Positions 1 through 10,881 of a stretch of DNA of 64,000 bases are shown here, piece by piece. The notes below the pieces were generated by a model, which saw only the letters and a program-made list of their open reading frames with translations, was not told the DNA's origin and searched no databases. Positions within the stretch are counted from its first letter, which is position 1, and every line of letters starts with the position of its first letter. A program made the translations under genes and the position numbers. The stretch comes from Candolleomyces eurysporus (lineage: Eukaryota > Basidiomycota > Agaricomycetes > Agaricales > Psathyrellaceae), in NCBI GenBank assembly GCA_027579435.1, contig JANBPK010000877.1:1-64000 (forward strand), in the 5' to 3' direction.

Positions 1-2805
1 CCGAACGGGGCGGATACCTCGATCGTCCCTTGTAGGACTGCTTTCTTCAAGCTCTTCCGATGCTTCATCCTCGCCCTTGCCTTCTTTGTCATCCCTCTCG
101 TTTTGCCCACGCATACGGACATCAGATCTTTCCAGCTTGCCCCGTAATTGGTCTCGCATAATCGTTGCTTTTCGCGATGAAAATTCAGGAAGTGGAATGT
201 GAATGGGTTTGTCAAGGCCAGCTCGTAGTACGACGGCGTCGCAACGGACATGGTCAACGTTGATAATCATGACGGAGCCAGAAGTGGGTAGGTCCTTGAT
301 CAGGGAGGAGAATGCCGTCGGTTTGAGGAAATCCTCGAATCCCGGCTTTGAACGGACGGCGTCTACGAGTCTTGTCCATTCCATCGCAAGGTCGATGTGG
401 TGGGTCGCTAGGTTGCTATCGTTGTTCTCAACCTCTGTTGCCTGAAGAGCGTCGACGTTGAGGACAGTCGAATCACGTTGTGAGCCCGCAACCTCTAAGG
501 ATTGTGAAACCGATAAAATTTGCTTGGCAAGCTGCTCATCCACGTCGAGCAGGTCATCCAGCGGCGTGCGCAGGTCGTTGAGTTGATTCCAAGTTAGGCA
601 ACGACCCTCTTCAAGCCACTCCAAAGCTGTTTCGACTCTCCCACCTTCGAATGCAATCGCAGCGGCTGAGAGTGGTAGATCGAATAGTTCTGACCTTAGG
701 TTCTCGTGTCTTCGCGCCATGGTTTGCCCCATTCCAACGTACATGGTTAGCAGCTCAATAGCTTTTCCATACCCCTCCATCGACAATTCAAGGTCGATAT
801 GATTGGCCCACTCTGCCCATTTTCGAGCAGCCTCGAGTCGGTACCAGACCAAACCAGTCGAGAGAAGGGCGGCGGAGCGGAACCGGTCTACAGCCATCTT
901 GATGTCTTCCACGTCCTCGGTTTGCCTCAAGCGGAGGATGTGTGCATCGCCAATGGCCAACAGCCCAGCTGCGACATCTGGGTGACCTTCTGGGAGAACT
1001 TCCACAGCCTTCACGTGGGCATCGATGCAGTCCTGTAAATCATCGACGTTGTTCGACTTGTAGAATTTGACCGTAAATAACATCCCAAGATCGATATACC
1101 TTCTCGACAGGGATGCAAGACGGGTATCGAGCATTAGGCTGATCGATCTTTGGGCAAGGGATATGGCTTCCGCAATGTCGTCAAGCTCTTCCGTGAGCTG
1201 GGCATGTTTCTCGAGTGTCAACGCGAGATTCCAAAGCCCGTCGCCAAGGGAAGGATGCCCTTCTGGTATACACTCGAGGTATCTGCGCTTGGCGTCTATG
1301 GCAGCATCGATATCTTGTATGTTGAGTGTGGCCGTGAACTTCGACTCGAGACAGTGCCCTAATAGGTCGAGAATTGCCCTATGAAGCGCGAGGTCTTCCG
1401 AACCATTCAGCTCCTGGGCCTTTTCTAGGAGATCAAGGGCCCTTTCTATATCCTTCCAGTCCCAGGCGCAATTGAATCTCCTGTTGAGAGACAAAGCAAG
1501 GTCTCGATAATAACGAGGGAGAGTGATGTGACCTGGTGGAAGGTTTGCAATGGCTTTCTCCTTGGCGGCGATCTCCTCGTTAATATCGAGCGTCTCGCCT
1601 GAAGCAAACACGAATTGGGCCTCAAGGATGCTGGCAAGTTCCGCAAGTCGGTTCCCGAGAGCAGAAGCATCTTCTGCAGGAGTGAGTTTAATCGCCCTTT
1701 GCATCACAGTAGCCGACTCGTGGATGTCTGCGAGTTGTCGTGTCTGGCCGAACTTCATTTTGCACAAAGTGGCGAGCCGATGGGTGAGCATTGGGAGGTT
1801 TGGGTCGGATTCATGGGACATCGAGATAGCCCTGCGCTGAGCGGAGATTGCTTCTTCGATCTCCGTCGGGTTGTCGGTGGCAAGAAAGGATAATTCCAGA
1901 GAATGTCCAAGGCGGTTCAGAAGTGTGGGCAAAACATTGGCGTCTTCGTTTGCAATCCGTATTGCTTCCTGGTATTTCGCGATGGACCGCCGAATATCCT
2001 CGACCTTCTCAGTTCGAACGTATCGGTCGTGCAGCGTGGTGCCAAGATAGCTGTACCACCTCCAGAGGTCTGGGTCGCTCTCCAGGCTGACTTCAATGAC
2101 CTGCTCTCTTGCGGCAACTTCAAGGTCGTTGTCTTCGATCTTCCCGGTTTTGTAGAACCTGTGGCCAAGCGCGTCAGCCAGCAACGAAAGCCTTGCCGGA
2201 TACGCCTCGAAGCTTTCAGGGGTGAGATCTACAACCCTTTTCCGCGCATCTATCGCCGCCTGGATATCAGAGAGCTGATGGGTGAGACCATGCTTGAGCA
2301 GCAGAGCTGCGCCCAAACGTCCCAACGGAGAGCACAAGGCCTCCGCTTCGGTTTTGTCGACTGGCGTCAGCTCGATGGCCCTTTCAAGCGTGGATATCGA
2401 TTCCTCGAGGTCCGCAGGGACCTTGCAACGCATAAAAAGTCTTATCCCGGAGAAACCCAGCTCTTCGAGGTAGAGAGGCAAGCTTTGGGAGCCGGCTGTG
2501 GTAGCTAGCTCGACGGCTTTCTTCTGAGCAGTGACGGCTGCTCGAATAGCGTCGGGATCACCGGTATGGTTGAAGCGCAGGACCAATAATGCTCCCAGCT
2601 GCCAGAACCTCTTCGCGAGCACTTCGTCATCTGCTGGAGAAAGTTGTATCGATTTGGAGATTGCGGAGGTCGCTTCTTCCAAGTTCGCTTCATTTTCATC
2701 GCGCTCGAAGCGTCTCTGGAAGTACGGGCCATATGCACGATGAAGTATGTCGGGAGTAAGTGAAGAATCTAGCAGTACGTTGTGAGATGGGAATCTTTCG
2801 GAGGA
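1..2805 (-). CDS. TPR-CHAT protein, copy A (3' end off the window)
   Basis: The frame matches copy B at a constant offset of 6265 bases. Every matching landmark I checked between 803 and 2994 keeps that offset, so the copies show no net indel here. The product is a long run of TPR-like helical repeats of about 40-50 residues. The CHAT (caspase-like) domain and catalytic dyad would lie in the last exon, beyond position 1, and cannot be seen. There is no conserved ATG at the start of this open frame: a Met in copy B (in LLVMRF) is a Leu codon in copy A. The N-terminus must therefore come from an upstream exon. TPR-CHAT proteins are a large family in Agaricomycetes and are usually linked to self/non-self or regulated-death signalling; that role is inferred. 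An in-frame stop at 2806 bounds the open frame on its 5' side. Confidence 0.8.
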
Positions 2806-3430
2806 TTATCTTTTCGACTTGCCGTCGGCGGCCATGGACTCAGAAGTTGCTCGAACCAGGCACCATAAGACTCGCATACGAGGCGCTCCTTCTTCCATCG
2901 TAAGATCATGCTCATAATGCATTTGATCGGTGTGATCATGACCTACTCCCTGACAAAGATGTCCTAGAACATCCATGGTCTGAGAGTGAACCACGATGGC
3001 AACGACGATCTGGGATATTTCATCAGGGCTGAGAAAACGTATCGTTCATTTTTGGTTTATTTTTCCAGAGAATGTGAATTGAACTCACAAACTGATCGGT
3101 TTGTCAAACGTCCACCCAGTAGCTGGGGATTCTGGTCTAGCTTCCCTCAGCGGAATAGATATCCAGGTTCCATTTCCATCATCAGGTTCTCCCCAAAAAA
3201 TGCCGTGAAGAATTAGCCCCAATTCGAGGCCTTGACCAGCATCGTACGGTTGAAGTAAATGAATATCGTCGTAGTCGCATTCCACCGCAATACCTGTGCA
3301 ACGAAAATCAAATCAGCGGCTCGGTAAGAACAACGAGTAACTGGATAGGTCTACCCTCCAAAAACATTCCAGTGGTAGTTACTGTGCTGAGGCAGGGAAT
3401 GAACTTGATGACACTTCGAGAGATATAGTG
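2769..3430 (-). CDS. Small multi-exon reading frame 5' of CHAT copy A
   Basis: I do not recognise the product. Exons read in conserved frames in both copies. One encodes a segment starting IAVECDYDDIHLLQPYDAG and ending TGWTFDKPIS. The next encodes PDEISQIVV...HLCQG, and the last reads KERLVCESYGAWFEQLL and ends at a TAG at 2769. The joining introns are GTGAGT and GTAGGT types of about 55-62 nt. Compared with copy B, the only indel is exactly one codon in the valine run of the third exon, which argues that the frame is translated. Two readings are possible. It may be an independent small gene. Or these may be the 5' exons of the CHAT gene, joined by an alternative intron from a GTGCAT donor inside the last exon to a CTAG acceptor just before the TPR frame. 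The first Met is not resolved. Confidence 0.5.
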
Positions 3431-5301
3431 TTAGACTCGGTCAAGTCGGAAACGGTTTCGACTCCGAGTCGAGAATGCACAGCCCAACAACGTGACAAGA
3501 GAAATTGGCCTACGCTGGGCGATCACTCTACCCTTGTACTGCATGGTCGTCATCACACCGCTGGATTGCCTTGAAACCCATGGAGAATATGCAGCGACTG
3601 GTCGCGATGAACATTGTAGTAAGCGCGTTATCTTCTTTGTTCAAGGCTATCGCTGAACGCCCGCCATTTACACCCTCGTTAGCTGTTGGAATCGGGTATG
3701 AATACAAATCTATGACTCATGTGTGCTCATATGAACAAGCTTTAATCACCAAGACCCCTATCATGCGCGCCCTTGGCTTCATGTTCTCGGGCATATCGTA
3801 GCCCCCCGTCCAATTGGTTTGTGCGACCAATGTTGATACATACCCATGACCTGTGCTGCGAGGGAGACTGATGTGAAACTCCCCGAAGTAGCCTTTCATT
3901 TGAGCAATTGGGGAGGATCCCCACAGACCTCCGCAGAGGGGCCGTCCTTGGTCCTATCTTGACCGGGTACACGAGGCGTTGCTAGACGAACATGTGTTCA
4001 CCCCCATTCCACCTTCCAACCCTCGATCATTCGCGGTGCACAGCATTCAAAGGGATCGGTCTCGGCGGTCATCCTGCACTTGGTTCCCACCTTTCGTGCT
4101 AGCGGGTACCGCAAGGCAGGGCAAGATCTTCCCATTTCACGAGCCGGGAAAGTTCCAACCTCTACGAGATTTCCTTTCATTCTGTCAACAAATTGGGTTT
4201 CGCCGTGAAGCTGGGATGCTAACGGATCTCGGGGTTGATAGCTGATTCCTTTGACCGGTCTCTTGGACGGCATATCGCTCGGTTCTACGAGTTGAACTCG
4301 CCAGTTACATTATGGCAAAGTCTCATTCGGACGAACCGCCCCAGCCCTCACTTCGATGCCTTACACTGCCAGATGCGATCATATATTTTTCGAACCAAAT
4401 TTGGATAACTGCATACCACTTCCCTTCTGAGCGCAACGAAAGAGAGACATGCAGTGGAGGCGAAGAACGTCAAATCGTGCCTTGGGGGCTGGTAGGCATG
4501 ACACCGCAAAACAGTCATGATGACTGACGAATATGGACTTGCGCATACTCCTTTATTTTATTTGACAGATTGTCTGTGGCTGCGGGTATTGACAAATGAC
4601 AGCGGATAAGGTCGAGCCTAAATCGATGCCTCCGCGATATCTCTATGATTAGTTTCCCTTGTCGTAGACTCGGAGCCAAGGAAAGAGGAGTGTATGACGC
4701 CTGAGTTAGCTGAAGACATTGGTCACCTTGCCAAAGTTTCGAAGCCACCAAGGTTCTTCTTGAGAGGCTAATCTGGTACGTGGGCGACGCTACGTAAATC
4801 TATCAAGATCGAACGCTAGTGGTTCTGATTGAGAGGTGTATTTTTCCTTATTCCATTCCGGTGACCTACCATTCCACGGCCCTTTAATATTCGAGAAAAT
4901 TTTACCAGTATGTACGGAAAGCCGTCAAGCCAGTCCAGAGATAACTACGATGAGCCGCAAGCCATGTTTCTCGAGCGACAACCTGAAGGCTGAGGTTGTT
5001 TACGTAGTCCAGCGCCCGATGGGGGGGGACACTGTGTGTTCCATCGACAACTTCTGGACGGGATTCACAAAGGCGTCTGGATCTCGCGTTGTAATTGACA
5101 GAAGCCTCACATCGTCCGACAAGTCTTCTGATTCATTGGAAAAGATCCAGGGACAGGAGGCGGATCTGGCCATAGGAGAGGAGGCTTCTTCATCAACAGG
5201 CGTCAGATGTCAAGGCATTTCGCTACTACGTAAAATACAGCGCTAGTGAATATCGAGGTGAAATTTTGAGCTTGCGCCTAGCGCGAACGATTCCGAGTCC
5301 T
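3431..5301. other. Spacer between the two CHAT copies
   Basis: The right end of the duplicated unit is near 3620, which matches about 9885 in copy B. The rest, to 5301, has no counterpart in the window. It holds only short open frames. The longest is on the plus strand at 4836-5246 and encodes a Ser-rich, charged sequence I do not recognise. I see no splice pattern or domain that supports a gene. It should contain the promoter of copy A and the 3' region of copy B. Confidence 0.5.
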
Positions 5302-8300
5302 TCACAAACCGAAATGAACGTATGGGATCCATGTCATCAAGGCATCTTCTGAGTCACCGAGCTCCTGGCGAAGTTCCTGTCTAGCACAGTGGAGAGCCTC
5401 CGCCGCACACAACCCATTGATGCCTTCGACTCCATGGTCTCTGGTCAGCCTCAGGAGCTCCCGATAAAAGCTTCGTGCGATCTCCGGGGCATATTTATCT
5501 TTAATCGACCACATAGTAGCAACAACACCTCTGTACCCTGCCGCTAACATCCCTGCCGCGAGATGCACTGCTTCATCTGAAAGGCTTTCGTCGCCGGTGC
5601 TGGTTTGGCAGGCGGAAAGGAAGGCAAGGTCCGCCGATTTCAAGTTACTTTTGATGATGGTGGATAGCTCAAGACGGCCGTTGTAAAGGAAGAAACCGCT
5701 CGAGAGGGGTTCAGGATCCTGCGAAGCGTGGCACGCGAAATGAACACACGTGTACCGTCCCATGTTTTCTATTCCGACCTCCGTTGTCGCTGCTTCCGCC
5801 TCCACGCTCAGGTACCTGATCCTTCTGTCACCCAACTCCTCTTCGATGGCTCTTCGCTCCCGTATCGTACCCGGAATCGGCACCTGGCCTGGCGTATTTG
5901 GTTGGCTGACCAAGAACACACCGGAGTTCGAGTCATCAAAGGTTTGCCTTGCTTTGCTCCGATTGAGGAGAGTGCTGATATTGGGAATGTAGGAGGAGAT
6001 CGCGAAGTCAGAGATGGTTGCACCGGTCTCCGATTTGTAGTCTCCTGCGGCGTGGAGAGGTAAGAAGGTGAGGGGTCCAGTAGCACACCACCAGATGTGG
6101 TGTTTGGACGTTTCTGACTGCTACCATCAATTTCAGCGTTAGCGCAACGAAAAGGTAATTATATAGAGAACCTACAGGAATTTCAGCCCCGTCGAGAATA
6201 GGCTTCACCACGAGAATCCACAGATTCCGCAAAACTTGCTGAAGATCTCCGAGCCCTTTCCGAGCCCGAACGGGGCGCATCCCTCGATCGTCCCTTGTAG
6301 GACTGCTTTCTTCGAGCTCTTCCAACGCTTCGTCATCGTCCTCGTCTTCTTTGTTGTCCCCCTCGTTTTGACCACGCATACGGACGTCAAATCTTTCCAG
6401 CTTGTCCCGTAATTGGTCTCGCATAGCGGACGCCTTTCGCAATGAAAATTCAGGAAGTGGAACGTGGATAGGTTTGTCAAGGCCAGCTCGGAGTACGATA
6501 GCGTCGCAACGGAGATGGTCAACGTTGATAACTATGACGGAGCCGGGAGTGGGTAGGTCCTTGACCAGGGAGGAGAATGGCGTCGGTTTGAGGAAATCCT
6601 CGAATCCTGACTTTGAACGGACGGTCTCTACAAGTCTTGTCCATTCCATCGCAAGGTCGATGTGGTGGGTCACAAGACTGCTATCATTGTTGTCAGCCTC
6701 TTTTGCCTGAAGAGCGTCGATATTGAGGACAGTCGAACCACGTCGTGAGCCCGCAACCTCTAGCGATTGTGAAACTGATAAAAGTTGCTTGGCAAGCTGC
6801 TCGTCCACGTCAAGCAGGTCATCCAGCGGCATGCGCAGGTCGTTGAGTTGATTCCAAGTCAGGCAACGACCCTCTTCAAGCCATTCCAAAGCCGTTTCGA
6901 CTCTCTGACCTTTGAATGCCATTGAAGCGGCTGAGAGTGGTAGATCGAATAGTTCTGACCTTAGGTTCTCGTGCCTTCGTGCCATGGTTTGCTCCATTCC
7001 AACGTATATGGTTAGCAGCTCGATAGCTTTGCCATACCCCTCCAGTGACGATTCGAGGTCAATATGATTGGCCCACTCTGCCCATTTTCGAGCAGCCTCG
7101 AGTCGGTTCCGGACCAAACCGTTTGAGAGAAGGGCAGCGGAGCGGAACCGGTCTACGGCCATCTTAATGTCTTCGACGTCCTCCGTATGCCCCAAGCGGA
7201 GGATATGTGCATTGCCAATGGCCAACAGCCCAGCTGCGGCATCTGGGTGACCTTCTGGGAGAACTTCTACAGCCTTCGCCTGGGCATTGATGCAGTCCTG
7301 TAAATCACCAAGGTTTTTCGACTTGAGGAATTTGACCGTAAACAACATCCCAAGACTGATATATCTTCTTGACAGGGATGCACGATGGCTAGCGTGCATT
7401 AGGCTGATCGATTTTTGGACGAGGCATATGGCTTCTGTAACGTCGTCAAGCTCTTCCATGAGCCGCGCACGTTTCTCGAGTGTCAATGCGAGACTCCAAA
7501 GCCCGTCGCCAAGGAAAGGATCCCCTTCTGAGATGCACTTGAGGTATCTGCGCTTGGCGTCTATGGCAATGTTGATGTCTTGTATGTTCAGTGTGGCCAT
7601 GAACTTCGACTCGAAACAGTGCCCCAACAGGTCGAGAATTGACATATGAAGTGGGAAGTCTTTTGAAGCATTTAACTCCTGGGCCTTTTCTAGCAGATCA
7701 AGGGCCCTTTCTATATCCTTCAAGTCGCCGGCACGATTGAATCTCCCACTGAAAGACAAAGCAAGGTCTTTATAATAACGAGGGAGGGTGACGTGATCTG
7801 GTGGAAGGTTTGCGATGGCTTTCTCCTTGGTGGCGATCTCCTCGTTAATATCGACCGTCTCGCTTGAAGCGAACGCAGATTGGGTCTCGAGGATACTGGC
7901 AAGTCCGGCAAGTCGGTTCCCGAGAGCAGAACGATCTTTGGAAGGAGTGAGTTTTATCGCCCTCTGCATCATAGTGGCCGACTCGTGGATGTCTGTGAGT
8001 TGTCGTGTCCGGCCGAACTTCATGCTGCACAGATTGGCGAGTCGATGGGTGAGCATTGGGAGGTTTGGGTCGGATTCATGAGACATCGAAAGAGCCCTGC
8101 GCTGAGCGGAGATCGCTTCTTCGATCTCGGCCAGGTCATCGGTGGCAATGAAGGATAATTCCAGAGAACGTCCAAGGCGGTCCAGAAGGAAGGATAAAAC
8201 ATCGGTGTCTTCGTTTGCAACCCGTATTGCCTCCCGGTAGTTCACGATGGACCGCCGAATATCCTCGACCTTTCCCGTTCGGACGTATCGGTCCCGCAGC

Positions 8301-9070
8301 GTGGTGCCGAAATAGCTGTAGTACCTCCAGAGGTCTGGGTCACTCTTCTGACTGACTTCAATGGTCTGCTCTCTTGCAGCAACTTCAAGGTCACTGTCTT
8401 CGATCTTCCTGGTTTGGTAGAACCTGTGGCCAAGTGCGTTAGCCAGCAAAGAAAGCCTTTCTGGATACACCTCGAAGCTTTTAGGGGTGAGATCTACGAC
8501 CCTTTTCCGCGCATCTATCGCCGCCTGGAGGTCAGAGAGTTGATGGGTGAGGCCGTGCTTGAGCAGCAGAACTGTGCCCAAACGTCCCAACCGGGTGCAT
8601 AAAGCCTCCGTTTCAGTTCCGTCAACTGGCGTCAGCTCAACGGCCCTTTCAAGTGTGGATATTGATTCCTCGAGGTCTGCGGGCACCTTGCAACGGAAAA
8701 AAAGTCTTGTCCCAGAGAAACCCAGATCTTCGAGGTAGAGAGGCAAGCTTGGGGAGTTGGCTGTGGTAGCTAGTTCAACGGCTTTCTTCTGAGCAGTAAC
8801 AACTGCTCGAATAGCATCGGGATCACCGGTATGGTTGAAGCGCATGACCAATAATGCTCCCAGTTGCCAGAACCTGGTAGCGAGCGCTTCGTCATCTGGC
8901 GGAGAGAGTTGAATCGATTTGGAGATCGCAGAGGTCGCTTCTTCCAAGTTTTCTTCATTTTCATCGTGCTCAAAGCGTCTCCGGAAGTACGGGCCATATG
9001 CACAATGGAGTATGTAAGGCGTAGGTGGAGAATCTAGTGGTACATTATCAGATGGTAATCTTTGGGAGGA
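5302..9070 (-). CDS. TPR-CHAT protein, copy B (caspase-like CHAT domain)
   Basis: A long exon (6176 to about 9070) encodes TPR-like repeats. After an intron (GTAGGT..CAG, 6175-6118, 58 nt), the last exon (6117-5302) encodes the CHAT domain. That exon opens SETSKHHIWWCATGPLTFLP, a typical CHAT start. The expected protease dyad is present: His in VHFACHA (about 5730) and Cys in FLSACQT (about 5610). The segment GMLAAGYRGVVATMWS follows, as usual in the family. A CHAT domain on TPR repeats is known from separase/caspase-clan proteins, and the TPR part is the likely sensor. The acidic stretch NEGDNKEDEDDDEALEELEE near 6350 is a possible linker or processing region. Start codon and 5' exons are unresolved, as for copy A: an in-frame stop at 9071 lies just upstream. 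Substrate unknown. Confidence 0.88.
6118..6175 (-). other. Intron between TPR and CHAT exons of copy B
   Basis: Donor GTAGGT at 6175 and acceptor CAG ending at 6118, phase 0, between codons for EIP and SETSK. The unspliced frame runs into a stop at 6008, so splicing is needed to reach the CHAT domain. An alternative acceptor three bases upstream would add one Gln. Confidence 0.8.
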
Positions 9071-9670
9071 TTATTTCTTCGACTTGCCTTCGGCGGCCAT
9101 CGATTCGGAAGTTGCTTGAGCCATGCACCATATGACTCGCATACAAGGCGCTCCTTCTTCCATCGTAAGATCATACTCATTATGTGTCCGATCGATGTGA
9201 TCATGACTTACTCCCTGACAAAGATGCCCTAGGACACCCATGGACTGAGAGTGGACCACAACAACGACAACGACGACCTGGGATATTTCATCAGGGCTGA
9301 GAAAACGTATTGTTCAGGTTTGGTCTATCTTTCCAGAGAATTTGAATTGAACTCACAAAGTGATTGGTTTGTCGAACGTCCACCGAGCAGCCGGGGACTC
9401 TAGACTAGCCTCCCTCAGCGGAATAGATATCCAGGTTCCGTTTCCGTCATCATGTCCTCCTCCATAAATGCCGTGGAGAATCAGCCCCAATTCGAGGCCA
9501 TGACCCGCATCGTACGGTTGAAGTAAATGAATATCTTTGGGGTTGCATTCAATCGCAATACCTGTGCAACGAAAATCCCAGTCAGCGGCTCGGTAAGAAC
9601 AATAGGTAGCTGGATAGCTCTACCGTTCAGAAACATCCCTGTGGTACTTTCTGTGCGGAGGTAGGAAATG
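9034..9670 (-). CDS. Small multi-exon reading frame 5' of CHAT copy B
   Basis: Paralogue of the frame at 2769-3430. Exons: one ending at 9624 (TTGMFLN); 9561-9357 (IAIECNPKDIHLLQPYDAG to WTFDKPIT); 9296-9212 (PDEISQ, a valine run, then GHLCQG); 9156-9034 (KERLVCESYGAWLKQL to a TAG). The introns are 62, 60 and 55 nt with phases 1, 2 and 0, all GT..AG, and the exon lengths fit those phases. No known domain is recognised. The terminal stop lies 36 bases inside the open frame of the CHAT gene, in another frame. It could be a separate small protein or the alternatively spliced 5' part of the CHAT gene. An upstream ORF with Met near 9855 (ending AQRRPISVVTLLG) is conserved with copy A and may be the true first exon. 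Confidence 0.5.
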
Positions 9671-10881
9671 CGCTTCAAAATGCTTCGAGAGATATGGTGT
9701 TAGGTGTTAGGCTCAATCAAGTAGAAAACGGTTCCGGCTCAACAATGCACAGCCCAACAATGTGACAACAGAAATTGGACGACGCTGGGCGGTCACTTCA
9801 CCGTTGTATTGTATGATCTTCATCACACCGCTAGATATCTTGAGACCCATAGAGAATATGTAGCGACTGCGCGATGAACGTTTAACAAGATAAACGGAAC
9901 CTGGGCGCTGTGGAAAGCCAGCAAGGGGCGGGTTAGTCACATTTTCTCACGCACGTCGGCCTACTAGCGGTGACATCATCGAACCAATCGGAGGCTGGAC
10001 TATCAAACCGGACTTACAGCTGTCTGTCAACCTTCGTTCCAAGCCAAGGCCCGACCACTCCCTTGCCACCTCAGGTAGAGACTAGGTGGCGTGGCAGTGC
10101 CACCCCTTATTCCTTGCTTCAGCATTGGCAATGGCTCCTGACTCCACTGCTTATGCTAATATCCAATTGCCAAAAAAANTGGTATAGAAGTAGATTGCAT
10201 ACATCCAGGAAGCAGACAGGCAGTCAAGGAAACGCAACAACAGCTTGAGGTCAAGGGGCTTTGCCCTAAGACTCCCTTCGTACTTCTGAACTGCGCTCGC
10301 TGACGCACGCCTGCGGCGTGCTCCCGCTCGCGCGAGGGGAGGGGGAGGGAGAGCTACTGTCGTTATTATTGCTTGAAACCGAGGAAGAGGGGCTATAGGT
10401 GGTGAATACAAACAAGTACATCGTCATGTTTTATACATAAAAGGATATTTTATCTATAAAAGGAAGACTTCTGACATGGCAAAGCCTTGCTAAAGCAAGG
10501 AAACCGTTGATTTGGTCAGGCCCCTGGTTTGGTCAGTCACACAATGTCACACTTTTTGGCCGGAAAGCGTGATGTGTGCGACAGTTGACTGAATTTCTTT
10601 TTGTTCAAAATTTGGGCTTTCTCCTCTGGAAAAAAAGGAATTTGAGGTGCCATAGGTCAATGAATATAAATATCATAGCACGAGCCTTGAATTTTGACGA
10701 AGAGAGCATGAAACGAGAAAGTGACCGAATGAGAGCCCTGACCGAATCAAGGGTTGAATAGTAAACCAAGTTGCCAGCTCGGCGAGTCGAGCTTCCGGAT
10801 TTGGACGTGGAAGTAAGCCGACTCGGTGAGCTTCCGAATTTGGACGTCACCGTTACGACTTGCTAACTATCAACTTGAAGG
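9671..10881. other. Spacer with GC-rich hairpins between CHAT copy B and the nucleoporin
   Basis: The duplicated CHAT unit ends near 9885. Beyond it is sequence without a recognisable gene. At 10289-10345 there is a very GC-rich patch with a perfect short hairpin. Near 10480 there is a second, AT-looped hairpin. Two TTTGGTCAG-type motifs stand close together near 10512-10540. One N follows an A run at 10180. The right end should hold the promoter of the nucleoporin gene. Confidence 0.5.
10302..10321. repeat. GC-rich inverted repeat (hairpin)
   Basis: The sequence GCACGCC TGC GGCGTGC forms a perfect 7-bp stem with a 3-base loop, inside a patch rich in CGCTCG/GCGCGAG words. The base composition is unlike the neighbouring DNA. 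It may be the end or subterminal hairpin of an unclassified mobile element. No terminal repeats or target duplication were identified. Confidence 0.4.

Noticed and set aside
1067..1893. Several plus-strand frames in the CHAT region, repeated in copy B
   Set aside because: They are antisense to the TPR frame and occur at the same 6265-base offset only because the DNA is duplicated.
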